This document shows, in pieces, positions 22,364 through 31,966 of a stretch of 64,000 nucleotides of DNA. This DNA comes from Odontesthes bonariensis (taxonomy: Eukaryota; Chordata; Actinopteri; Atheriniformes; Atherinopsidae). Location: positions 34,584,197 through 34,648,196 of the forward strand of contig NC_134509.1 in assembly GCF_027942865.1 (NCBI RefSeq), read 5' to 3'. Under the pieces are notes generated by a model. That model had not been told where the DNA came from, made no database searches, and saw nothing but the letters and a program-made list of their open reading frames with translations. Positions within the stretch are counted from its first letter, which is position 1; each line of letters opens with the position of its first letter. A program made the translations under genes and the position numbers.

Positions 22364-23548
22364 TCACTCAAAGGGCACCACAGAATCTGGTACATTTGTT
22401 AGTCCACAACATACACTCACAATTTTATCAAGATAAGTAACATCATTTTCTTTTTCTATGTCTGTGAAAGTTATTGGCACAGTGCTTTGTAAGATAGTAT
22501 ACTTCTGACGGAGTACTCCTATGACTCTTTCGATGTGAATCCTCAAAGAGGCTAGAGATCTTGTATTCTCTATGTCAACAGGATCTAACTGTGTTTTTCC
22601 ACGAGTAAATGCTGGAATTTTTAATTCAGCCTGACACCTTTCAACAGACTCTTTCACCAGAAACCCCCGGTCTGCCAAAACAACATCCCCTGGGAGAATA
22701 TTAGGTAAAAAATTACTGTGTTCTGTAATGAACTTATCACTGGTGCGACCTCCCCATCCAGTAGAAATGAAACTAATTGAACCTTGAGGGCAAATGCCAA
22801 TTAAATATTTCATGGTGTGATGTGATTTGTATCTTGAGTAACACTGTGCACTGGGTCGCAATCTACTTGGTTTCTCTAGAAAAATTTCAAAACAATCAAT
22901 GATACAAACAGTCTTCTCGTAGTCACCATTTCTAAATACGTATGGAAGAGATGTTCTTAAAGATTCTCTTTCAGGCCACACCACTAGACATGGCACCAGT
23001 CTACAATAAATCAAATTCACACAGTGTTTGAAGTGCCTGGAGACAGTAGTTGGGTCGATACCAAAATAAAAACCTAAAAAGTCAAATGTTAAGTTCATTC
23101 GAAGCTTCATCAAAGTCAACATGTATTGTTGAAAACATGTTAGCGATGATTTAAGTTTGAGAAATGGAGCCAAATATTGAAAAATGGCCATAAGACATGT
23201 ATAGGTTGCTAACCCGGTGAGGTTATTCACCTTTTTATTATCATTCTGCAAACTAATCTCTGTCAGGGTCTTCCTATTTATTTTGTCCCTTAACAACATA
23301 TTTTCAGTCCTTAGAGCTTGGCATTCTAGCTCAAGACACTGGATGTGGTTACGACAGGTTTCAGAGGTGCATGGTGGTGTTGCAGGATCAGGCTGGACAG
23401 GATCTTCATCGCCTGAGTCTTCCAAAGGATCTGTGATGGGGGGCTCCTTCAAAGGCTCTGTGGTTTGGTCTTCTGTTGCTGGCTTGTTCGGGGGACAATC
23501 AGTTGATGTCCTGATGAAAACACAGAAGCAGCAAAAGAAGCTTTCATG
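22364..23548 (-). CDS. DDE_Tnp_4-type transposase of the ISL2EU-like element
   Basis: Long open frame. After an acceptor (TTTTCATCAG) it has an acidic linker (TSTDCPPNKPATEDQ), a leucine-rich coiled stretch (CLELECQALRTENMLLRDKI), then the transposase core: FYFGIDPTTVSRHFKHCVN, the first catalytic Asp in VCIIDCFEIFLEKPS, the second in GDVVLADRGFLVKES, and the RIHIERVIGVLRQKY block with the expected Glu. It cuts and pastes its element together with the THAP DNA-binding exon at 24,001-24,277. The frame is intact to EVVPFE-type end (VPDSVVPFE, stop). Whether all introns still splice is unknown, and an exon between (about 23,660-23,755, SDNPLSPDFIPSIFDYLPS) appears to end in a stop. Confidence 0.8.
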   Translation of the reverse strand, partial: HESFFCCFCVFIRTSTDCPPNKPATEDQTTEPLKEPPITDPLEDSGDEDPVQPDPATPPCTSETCRNHIQCLELECQALRTENMLLRDKINRKTLTEISLQNDNKKVNNLTGLATYTCLMAIFQYLAPFLKLKSSLTCFQQYMLTLMKLRMNLTFDFLGFYFGIDPTTVSRHFKHCVNLIYCRLVPCLVVWPERESLRTSLPYVFRNGDYEKTVCIIDCFEIFLEKPSRLRPSAQCYSRYKSHHTMKYLIGICPQGSISFISTGWGGRTSDKFITEHSNFLPNILPGDVVLADRGFLVKESVERCQAELKIPAFTRGKTQLDPVDIENTRSLASLRIHIERVIGVLRQKYTILQSTVPITFTDIEKENDVTYLDKIVSVCCGLTNVPDSVVPFE

Positions 23549-24000
23549 CATACAATACTGATGGCAGTTTGACATGTTTACATATTTACAGTTTGACATG
23601 TTTAATGGAAATCATATGATATTAGCTTTCATTAAATGAGTTAACTAAAAGTTAACTATTTAATCAGACAGGAGTTTGATCATCTCCGGAGATGGAAGGT
23701 AGTCAAAAATGGATGGAATAAAATCCGGACTCAACGGGTTATCACTCTTCTCCCTACAAAATAAAAAGGAATATTTCAACACAGGGTTTGTTTACCGTTA
23801 GCTTGCTACACGCTGACTTGCTAACAGGTTACTAGGCTGCGCCAGAGCTACACTTGTTGAGTTAAAACGGGACATTACAGTGTCCGTTACTTAGCTATAA
23901 CAACAACTGGGTGCTGTAATTCAAGTAGGTACTTCGGTAACATGAAACTGGCAAGAAAGTTTTTGTAGCATTGTACTGTAGTCTGTATTCCTTCACCCAC

Positions 24001-24277
24001 CTGATATGAAGTGATCACTGCATAAGCGAAATCCAACGGCCGGGGGGTCCCATCTTTCAGACTTGTTCTGACGGCTCCTGGCTCTTTTAATCGCGCTGAT
24101 CCACTTTTCCCTCCTCTCCGCTTCTTTTGGAATGCGATAAAACGATAACCCTTTCTTCTTACCTCGCCTATTTCTGCAACCTGGTGCACAACAGTTATCT
24201 ACCATCCTTCCCACTGGCGTGTTTTGATCCTTCCCGCGATTACTGCCAAAATGGCTACGCTCATCGTTTCTCGTCAC
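24001..24277 (-). CDS. THAP-domain exon of the ISL2EU-like transposase
   Basis: Start MTRNDERSHF or, nearer the THAP norm, MVDNCCAPGC at 24,205. The C2CH pattern is visible: CCAPGC, FYRIPKEAERREKWISAI, then FRLCSDHFISG. Ends at a GTGGGT donor. THAP fingers bind the ends of their own transposon. Confidence 0.8.
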
Positions 24278-24306
24278 GTGACCAGCGTATATGACATCAT
24301 CCGCAG

Positions 24307-24530
24307 GAGCTCAATTGGCAAATATTTGAGAACGTTTGTAGCCTCTCCACAGGTACTGTACATGTAATTATGTTTGAACATAGGTAGCTGGATTTCCAGC
24401 AGCTGGGCATTAATTTCTGGGTAGTCATAAACCACCAGATCAATATTTCCAGAAAGCAAGGTGTTCTCCAGCTTTTGTAGGGTAAGAAGACCACCCTGCT
24501 GGAAACGTTCTGTGAACTGCGTGTGAATGG
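24307..24530 (-). pseudogene. hAT transposase, segment upstream of the dimerisation domain
   Basis: Reads IHTQFTERFQQGGLLTLQKL, then NTLLSGNIDLVVYDYPEIN, to LKYLPIEL. It continues the 21,197-21,470 piece once the ISL2EU-like element is removed. At 24,530 the frame meets the inverted segment. Confidence 0.75.
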
Positions 24531-24972
24531 TGTCACACAGTATGACTCTATCCTCACTGCCTTAGAGGAAATGGCAGGGACTAACTCTCCCACTGCAACC
24601 ACTGCAAATGGTCTATTTCAGCAGTTTATTGGAGGCAGTACTGTACTTGGTCTTGTGATCTTGTGGTCTTGCACAAGCAGTTATTGGAGAGCTAGAGTGT
24701 CTCAACAGGTCTCTTCAGAGAAGGACAGAGACTGTTTCTGGTATGCAGGCTGCTGTTTGTAAAGTTCAGTCTACTCTCAATGGCAAAAGGAGTGATGAGG
24801 CCTTCCAACACCTTTTTGAGAGGGCATCTACAGTTGGGAATTCTTTGGACTTAGAACCCATAACAATGCCAAGAGTTTGACAACCACCCAAGCGCTATAG
24901 TGGCGAATCAAGTGGTTTCAGTCCTAAAACTCCTATGGAATACTACAGAGTTGAGTTTTATAAGGTACTTGA
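24531..24972 (+). pseudogene. Inverted segment of the hAT transposase
   Basis: On the + strand this reads, with frameshifts, ELECLNRSLQRRTETVSG, then KVQSTLNGKRSDEAFQHLF, then TPMEYYRVEFYKVLD, the part of the transposase that should precede IHTQFTERF on the minus strand. It is bounded by a 16-bp inverted repeat (GAACTGCGTGTGAATG at 24,515-24,530; CATTCACACGCGGTTC at 24,973-24,988). Confidence 0.75.
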
Positions 24973-25039
24973 CATTCACACGCGGTTCGTGTTCTGACAG
25001 TGCGTGTTTGCATGCACAATTTTGTTTTAGGTCTCTTAC

Positions 25040-25316
25040 CTGGTCATCTGTGTCTCCTGCGCTGCCTGTCTCTGTGCTCTCTCTCCCTGACTTTGGTCAC
25101 CTGACCCTCTGTCGCGTCCTCCTCTCTCTCCTTCTAAGATTGCTGTACCCCTGTCACCTCCTCTCTCTCCTTCTTCAAATGCTGTATCTCTGTCACCACC
25201 TTCTCTCTCTCCTTCTTCAATTGCTGTACCTCTTCTGTCGCCTCCTTCTCTCTCTCTGGTCACCTGTCTCTCTCTGATCGGCTCCTTGGTCATTTCCCTC
25301 TCTTTCTCTCCTCTCC
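25040..25316. repeat. CT-rich low-complexity / minisatellite tract
   Basis: Repeats of TCTCTCTCCTTCTTCAA-like units with CTGTMTCTCTGTCACC. The minus frame is a Glu/Arg/Gly repeat. A short (TA)n follows at 25,319-25,332. Confidence 0.8.
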
Positions 25317-25597
25317 TGATATATATATATATAAATCTCAGTTAAGCTTAATGTTCAAAGGGTTTGAGAGAGGTGGTATATCCTAATCAGTTTTGGAGAA
25401 TGTGTTCCCTCACCAAAAAGTTGGAAAGCATTTTAAACACATTTTGCCCACTTACTATCACATTAAGATTGCTATAAATTAATAATATTAATTATAATAA
25501 TGTTGTTTCAATGTTTCCCAAGAGCAAGCCTACTCACATGCACCGTCATTAACGGTAGCCGTTTTCCATTAGACATTTCTAGCGAATATATCAAATA

Positions 25598-26027
25598 TGT
25601 GACCCTGCAAGGCGAAATCAGTTGCTTTGCGCTCGATGCTATTTTGAGAAAATCCACAGTAAACAAACTTCCGGGTTAAAATGTTGAATTTCATGTTTTT
25701 GCATAATTTGACAGTATACAGTCTACAGTTTCATATTGTAAACAAATTTCACGGAAAAACATATGTTTTGACTGTTAAGCCCGGTGAAGATTCAACACAT
25801 TAGCAGTCATTCCAGTTGTCAACGCCGCTTAAAAAGGTGATTTTCTCCTCTTCTGGCATTATCCTGACAGGAGAACCATGCCAACTTTGGATGCAGTTAT
25901 CTTAGCAATAGCAATAGCCTCAATAAACATATCGTTGGAAAGCTTAGTTTATGGCCGTTCATGTGAGCACAACAACTTAGTTTTGTGAATTTTACCAAAG
26001 CAACTGGTTTCGCCTTGCAGGGTCACA
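25598..26027. mobile_element. TA-flanked MITE (Tc1/mariner-like)
   Basis: Inverted ends TGTGACCCTGCAAGGCGAAA and its complement, each next to TA. About 430 bp, no coding capacity. Confidence 0.75.
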
Positions 26028-26357
26028 TATAAGGAACACATGAGGTGAACGTCTTGGTATGTGCAAGACAACATTCAAGATTTTCGCGCTAGCTTTATGA
26101 ACTTTCTGAGCAGCCGTCACAGCCCTTTTCCATCAATTTAACTCTCGTTAATCCACCTCTTAGCACAACAAACCCCAAAAACGTGTGACTGTATTGGAGC
26201 AAACAGCAACTTAAGATACAGTTCAGTACAGATTATTTAAAACATACTATCTTGAAATGAAATGAATAAAGAAAACAAACAAAATTCATTCATTCAGAAT
26301 ATTTGATAATTTTATGATCTTTTTTGATCATTTCATTTGATGATATTGGGGGGGATA

Positions 26358-26501
26358 AATGATCATGGTTAGGGGTCAAATGTAATCTTTTGACAGAGAG
26401 TTGGTACCTTATTTAGATACAGGACAGTCTTTGAGTTAGGATTCAATTCAATTCAAACAAGAAAGAATGCCTTTCTCATCCCAAATTAAAAAAGATAACA
26501 T
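26358..26501. repeat. Continuation of the interrupted tandem unit
   Basis: AAATGATCATGGTTAGGGG onward matches the tandem units from the point where unit 5 stops at 19,782. The match ends at AAAAAGATAACAT. Confidence 0.85.
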
Positions 26502-26504
26502 GAA

Positions 26505-27248
26505 CTCATCCCAACCTGTGGCGCTGCTCTGCTGGCAACATGGAGAAGGGCTCCGTTTTTTTTGGCCGTTTTTTGTCTTTCTTCAGTGGAGTAATAGTGC
26601 AGATTTATTGGATGTCGTTTCTCATGTCCTGGGGCCTATCTTACGTGTATGGGGTGGAAATTGGCAGAGAACGGAGGCAATCGCGTTGGTGTGGCTGATC
26701 CTGTTGGGGCTAGCCACACAATGTTTGGCGGTGGACCCCACGAACAACCGCGGCCTGAGGGCGTACAGCTCTGCGGAACTACTAGGACTACGGAACAGTG
26801 GAATACCATCGGCGCCTGATCTCCTGCGGGATGTTCCCAGAGAACTGCAACGGCACCGGTGGAAGAAACACCGGCAGGCCAGGGTCAGGAAGAGAGGAAG
26901 GAGAGGCGGCATTAGGCAGCATATTCGGCCAAGCTACCCTTGCCGCCGATGCTCCTGTGCAATCCCCGTTCCCTTAAAAACAAGTTGGATCACCTGCGTC
27001 AACAGGTAGGAGCATGCTACGAATACCGTGAATCTGGCGTTATGGCTTTTACAGAGATTTGGTTCACTAATGATATTCCTGATAACCTCATTCAACTCAA
27101 GGGTTTTTTCGAATTTGCGCTTGGACAGGAATGCAAACTCCGTGGCGGGGGTGTGTGTATTTATATCAAGGACAGCTGGTGCCAAAACTTCGCTGTGAGA
27201 GACAAAATATCAGCAAGGCCGAGCTCAATTTGTGGCACTGGCATCTAG
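26505..27248 (+). pseudogene. LINE ORF2 endonuclease fragment (jockey-like)
   Basis: Frame 1 has YSSAELLGLRNSGIPSAPDL, then RKRGRRGGIRQHIR. Frame 2 from 26,940 has NPRSLKNKLDHLRQQ, then ACYEYRESGVMAFTEIWF, then DIPDNLIQLKGF and RGGGVCIYIKDSWCQNF. These are the usual start of the apurinic endonuclease domain of the same broad LINE type as at 10,430-11,612. A frameshift near 26,930 and loss of everything after about 27,240 leave it dead. Confidence 0.75.
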
Positions 27249-28815
27249 TAGTGACACTTCCGGTGGCAGGCCACTGGGTGTCATTTGGGTGTCACTGTTT
27301 TGCTGGCAGCTGCCAGTTGGGTGTCAGTGTTTTACAGGATGTCAATGCCGGTTTTCGGCAAACTGATAACTTATACTGCCTCTTAGTAAATTATTGATTT
27401 CTAATTGTGACTCTATTGCTTATTAAACCTTATAAAACATTTAATTAAGGGATTGCATGTTCTTTAGAAACAATGTCCCAAATAGTGTTTTCTATGTATT
27501 TAACATGCTGTAAGGAAAGAGGCATTCTACAAGTACGGTAGCTGGTTTGTAACACAACATTGATGGCTATTTTGAATTCTTACTCAGAAATTGCCCTATG
27601 GAAGCCCCTGGCCATGCGGATGTCAGAGAATACCAGGGTATGACATAGTTCCACAGGATACTGGTGGGTTAAAATGAGGTCAGGTTTTCGTAGTTGTAAA
27701 TAAATTTTTAAGCTATACTGATTAGTGCGTGTCTCCCCCCACCTCTTTTTCAGATGGGGAGAGGCTGCAGCAATGAAGATATATGGTTACTTTTAAATAA
27801 TATATTTATTAGCATTACTTATTCAAATCTTGCAAAAATCTTTAATCCCATGTTATCCACTATGTTGCAGCAGAACGTTTCGTAGTCCTCCTTCTGTTCA
27901 AAAACAAATGTAAAATGTTCTGCTGGAGACATCCAGCTCTTCATCCCAACTCTTGAGGGCCTGAAGAGCTTCTGCTTGTTCTTGCTTGTCATAGTCCAGA
28001 ACAACAGGAAGCGTTACTCTCCCCTCAAAGTTTTGTTGTCGGCATCAGTCGGCTGCAACCTGGCTGTCAACAAGCATAGAGCTTTCCTCCAGAAAATGAT
28101 ATAGATTACTGTGGGTATTATATATGTGTATAGTGTTTCCTGTTATTACAGATTGGCGATTTAGCTAACATTAAGAGATCATATTTCCTTTGACATAATA
28201 ACAGTAGTGTTATATAACAAGTGTGTCGAAAACCCCAATGTCATTAAATGAACCAATTGTTTATGTATCAATTGGCTGTTGAAAAAGTTTCACCTTTTCT
28301 GTGCCTTGCTTTTGTTGTACTTTCTGATCTCTGGAAATAAAACAAAATAGGGACGGGTGTGAGCCAGTTCTACATTCTATCATGACTGTGGTATACGGTC
28401 TGCACCCACAATTGTTATTTACCCCTCATTATCCTTGACGGTCCTCAAAAGCACCATCTCCGCTTGGTAGCGGCAAAGATTGATGCTACTTTGCAGCCAA
28501 TGGATCACAGCCTACAAAAAAAAAAATTAAAGAACAGCTGTTATGAAATAACAAATAAAGTCACATTTCTATGTTCATTTACGGTAATTTTTTTAATACT
28601 GTGATGTATTATTACCATGAAATCCAGCTTTTGATTATTATTTTGCAATTCACATCAGCTACAAATCACACCCAATTATATATTTGTCTGATTTGTCGTT
28701 TTACACTTGTTTTGTTGTTTAGAAGTTATTCAGACAAGAGACCGGCTGGAGGTGTTGGAATCCATTTGAATATTGGTACCTAATTTAATAAAACGACTCA
28801 ATAGGGGGACTTTGT
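27249..28815. other. Intergenic, with two exon-like pieces of unknown origin
   Basis: 27,819-28,010 (minus) reads LDYDKQEQAEALQALKSWDE and, in another frame, EQKEDYETFCCNIVDNMG. 28,433-28,510 (minus) reads AVIHWLQSSINLCRYQAEM, ending TVKDNE. Neither is recognised. They lie on the same strand as, and downstream of, the Ulp1-type exons once the later insertions are removed, so they could be remains of the same large mobile gene. No other feature seen. Confidence 0.3.
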
Positions 28816-29272
28816 TTAAAGCGATACTCCGGAATTTTCGACATTGGACCTCATTTCTGAGTCAACCAGAGTGTAAGAAATGTGTACAGATGTTTTTTTT
28901 TTTTCTTTTTTAAATTCCATTTAGCCCTTGTGAAACCACTGGTCGCTGTTGCTAAGCAAGCGCAAGTGATCGACTTTTGGTAGCCTGCCACAAGAAAACA
29001 GTCTTGCCCAATTCAATAAACACTCAAAGCACATCAATTGTCTTGCCAGGCTATCGATGCAAATATCTACGTTGATAGAGAGATTTAGGGAGTAAAACCA
29101 ACCTTACAATTATATGTTATTACCCGCAGCTATTCGTGCTTCCTGGTTTGAAAGTTTGGCAGCCGCGGACTAATATCTAGCACCAATCTTACCGGCTCTC
29201 GCTGCCAATAGTTTGTTTTGTGAAGAATGATGCTGTCACAACTACTTGAGCATACAAAAACTTGATCAAAGA

Positions 29273-29425
29273 ATGGCAATGTTCGGAGAACCCGGTGCTT
29301 TTGATGACGAAGACGAGCCATTTAATTTTTCCAATGAAGCATACCCGTACGAGCCGGAATATACTGAGGAAGAGTTGAGAGAGATGGAACGAGAGAGCGC
29401 GTCTGTAGCAGACAGCCGCAGCTAG
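29273..29425 (+). pseudogene. N-terminal acidic part of the P2X7-C-like protein
   Basis: MAMFGEPGAFDDEDEPFNFS, then EPEYTEEELREMERESAS, stop TAG. The acidic start followed by the zinc-binding C-terminal block in the next frame (from 29,424) suggests a one-base frameshift between the two parts. Confidence 0.5.
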
Positions 29426-29957
29426 AATAACCGGGGATTGGTGGTGTCGGTGCCGAAATTGCAAAGCAATGGAGACGGAGGAAGAATGCTTTTGCTGCCG
29501 AGAGTGGGACTTAGTTATCCCACAGATGGAAGAGCTGGAGCTTGATACATCGTTCCATAGTCTAGATTTGTCTGGCTATAGCACATCTCGAGATGTGTCC
29601 ATAAATCAAATGCAAATCAAACACAAATATAAAACTCAAATGTTACCTATTTCACTTAATAGGATGGGTTAGTTTTATTTTTCTGATCTTTTAGAACCCG
29701 TCATCCTTGCCAGTGTTTTGTCCACTACAAATACACAGTTACTTAGAAAAGTGGTTATATGCTCAAGCCTATTCACACTTACAACCCCATGTTTTCAGTA
29801 CTTGCTTTGTCTTTTGTCGAGATGTGTCCATAACGGAGCACCAGGACTTCTTACCACATCTCAACTGCGGAGTGCTAGAAACATTCTTCTCAATCGATAA
29901 GATAAACTGGAAAAAACGACCCAGACCTGCTGGACCCAATGGGCAGTTGTCATTGCG
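29424..29957 (+). pseudogene. P2X7 receptor C-terminal-like zinc-binding domain, interrupted
   Basis: Reads RITGDWWCRCRNCKAMETEE, then ECFCCREWDLVI, then (after an inserted 212 bp plus 17-bp duplication at 29,605-29,833) SITEHQDFLPHLNCGVLETF, and ends at a GTAAGT donor. The W-C-x-C-x2-C ... C-x-CC pattern and the following EH-x-DF ... LNCGVLE block match the cytosolic zinc domain of P2X7, which is also found in many fish proteins that have no channel part. No membrane segment or channel part is present, so this is not a P2X receptor. The reader exon expected after 29,957 was not located. Confidence 0.65.
29605..29833 (+). repeat. 212-bp insertion with 17-bp target duplication
   Basis: TCGAGATGTGTCCATAA occurs at 29,588-29,604 and again at 29,817-29,833. 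The bases between are nearly identical to about 1,705-1,911 and 35,070-35,270. No poly-A tail or inverted ends. Confidence 0.85.
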
Positions 29958-30403
29958 GTAAGTTACCAAAACAAAATTTTGATGAGATTTGTTATCTATT
30001 GGTTGAATGAAAAAACGTACCGTAGAAGCTATAATAACTAATAGTCCACAGTGTAACTATTATAATGTGCACTTATTATAATGTGACCCGGATACGCAGC
30101 GTCTCCATCGGAGTTTGTATGTCTAATCCTGCAGCTAGGAGCCAGAGTTTTGTTCTTTCCGGATCTTTTATTGGAAAATAATGGAAACTTTTCGGAACCC
30201 ATCTATGGGCTCTATTGTTGCAATTAGCAAAAGCACACTGGTTTACCATGTTGCCACGTTGTTGGTTTATAATCCGCTCGCAGCAAACTCGCTCGATCCA
30301 AACGCAGCAGAACTAGCTTGGAACTAGCAGCTGAGTTAGTTACATCACAACTGCCGAGAGTAAGGTACAATTCCGCTGACCACTATAAACTAGTCCCTCA
30401 TAT

Positions 30404-30851
30404 TGTCAGGTTGTGTGAGTGAGGACACGGATGCGGACTTTCAAAATATAACAATTGGTTTATTAACAACAAAAACAAAGTTCAAACTAAAGGCGTGGCA
30501 AAGCCGGATTCAAAAAACGTTGCTATAAACAAAACAAAAAGAACATGGCATGGAATAAAACTTAGCTTGACAAAACGTGGAAATCATGGAAAGCAGGAAT
30601 CTTGGCATGGGTTTCAAGGGTGACGAACAACAACAACAAAGATCCGGCAAACTGACAGGGGAGGCAGGAAACTAAATAGAGGGCTGGGAGTGATTGGGGA
30701 GTGAGTGCAGCTGAGGAAAAAACACAGGTGACGTGAGTGAACTAATGAACAGAGTGAAGGGAAACGAAAGCATGACAAAAAACTAAACCTGGACTGAAAA
30801 CAAACATAACCTAAACATGAAAACCAAAAATGAGAGTCTCTGGGCGTGACA
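30404..30851 (-). repeat. 3' LTR of the minus-strand element
   Basis: Matches 34,234-34,685 closely. Ends ...TCTGGGCGTGACA, where the other copies have TCTCTCGTGACA. The AATAAA signal is present in minus orientation. Confidence 0.85.
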
Positions 30852-30969
30852 GAGCCCCCCCTCAAGGGGTGGATCCCAGACAACCCTTCACAGTCCAAGG
30901 GTGGGAGGGAGGGGCTCGAAGCCGGCCAGGCGGGAGACCAAAGACGGCCATGTGGTACCGGCTTTGGGC

Positions 30970-31795
30970 AGCAGGAAGCGATGGTCTGGCGGACGCCCAG
31001 ACCGGAGACGGCATAGCAGGAACAGGCAGTGGTCTGGCGGACGCCCAGACCGGAGACGGCATAGCAGGAACAGGCAGTGGTCTGGCGGACGCCCAGACCG
31101 GAGACGGCATAGCAGGAACAGGCAGTGGTATGGCGGACGCCCAGACCGGAGACGGCATAGCAGGAACAGCCGGTGGTCTGGCGGACGCCCAGACCGGAGA
31201 CGGCATAGCAGGAACAGGCGGTGGTCTGGCGGACGCCCAGACCGGAGACGGCATAGCAGGAACATGCGGTGGTCTGGCTGGCACCCAGACTTCCCTCTGC
31301 GTGGCGGCAGGAGACGGCAGTGGTCCGGCGAACGCCCGGACCCCCGATGACGTAGCAGCAGGCGGTGGTCTGGTTGGCACCCAGACTTCCCTCTGCGTGG
31401 CGGCAGGAGACGGCCCGGCGGACGCCCGGACCCCCGATGACGTGGCAGCAGGCGGTGATCCGGCGGACGCCCGGAACCCCGATGACGTGGCAGCAGGCGG
31501 TGGTCTGGTTGGCACCCAGACTTCCATCTGCGTGGCGGCAGGAGACTGTGGTGGTCTGGTTGGCACCCAGACTTCCCTCTGCGTGGCGGCAGGAGACGGC
31601 AGTGGTCCGGCGAACGCCCGGACCCCCGATGACGTAGCAGCAGGCGGTGGTCTGGTTGGCACCCAGACTTCCCTCTGCGTGGCGGCAGGAGACGGCCCGG
31701 CGGACGCCCGGACCCCCGATGACGTGGCAGCAGGCGGTGGTCTGGTTGGCACCCAGACTTCCATCTGCGTGGCGGCAGGAGACGCCGGGGACCGT
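30970..31795. repeat. 48-bp coding-frame minisatellite of the LTR element
   Basis: Two related unit types: 48-bp units GTCTGGCGGACGCCCAGACC with GGAGACGGCATAGCAGGAAC (about 31,000-31,265), then units with CTGGTTGGCACCCAGACTTC and CGTGGCGGCAGGAGACGG. Units are multiples of three, so five long overlapping frames exist (for example SGLADAQTGDGIAGTG on +, CSCYAVSGLGVRQTTA on -). There is no basis to choose a real protein. A run of G (about 31,820-31,832) follows. Confidence 0.9.
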
Positions 31796-31966
31796 CCATC
31801 GGTCGGCCGGACATCCGGCGGGGGGGGGGGGGGCCCCCTTCAAGGGATGGATCCCAGACATCCCCTGGGGGTGGGAGGGAGGGACCCGAAGAGGCGAGTC
31901 CATGGGTCGGGGTCCCATGGGCTCCGAGGCTTCGTCGGCCCCTGTAGCCTCTCCGTCAGGCTCTTA

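Larger units (their letters stand above)
21477..24306 (-). mobile_element. ISL2EU-like DNA transposon (THAP + DDE_Tnp_4), internally deleted
   Basis: Inverted ends CTGCGG...CCGCAG, each followed inward by a CACGTGAC box and GCCATTTTGGCAGTAA. GAGCTC flanks both sides and is either the target duplication or part of the ends, since it is itself a palindrome. It carries two divergent sets of exons: THAP-DDE transposase on the minus strand (24,277 to 22,364) and a second, deleted gene on the + strand (21,522-21,876). It splits the hAT transposase frame between LPIEL and EVRGLF. Confidence 0.75.
19783..26357 (-). mobile_element. hAT-type element (ZMYM1/TTF-like transposase), heavily rearranged
   Basis: Interrupts the last tandem unit: GGGTTAGG/CAAGGGCGTAACTTTGGG on the left and GGGGGGGAT/AAATGATCATGG on the right, against GGGTTAGGAAATGATC in intact units. 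The left end looks like a hAT terminus, but no matching inverted right end or 8-bp duplication is present, so the right end is probably damaged. Inside are transposase pieces (21,197-21,476; 24,307-24,530; inverted piece 24,531-24,972), a solo LTR, an ISL2EU-like element and a TA-flanked MITE. Confidence 0.65.

Noticed and set aside
25036..25293. Glu/Arg/Gly-rich frame on the minus strand
   Set aside because: Translation of a CT-rich simple repeat.
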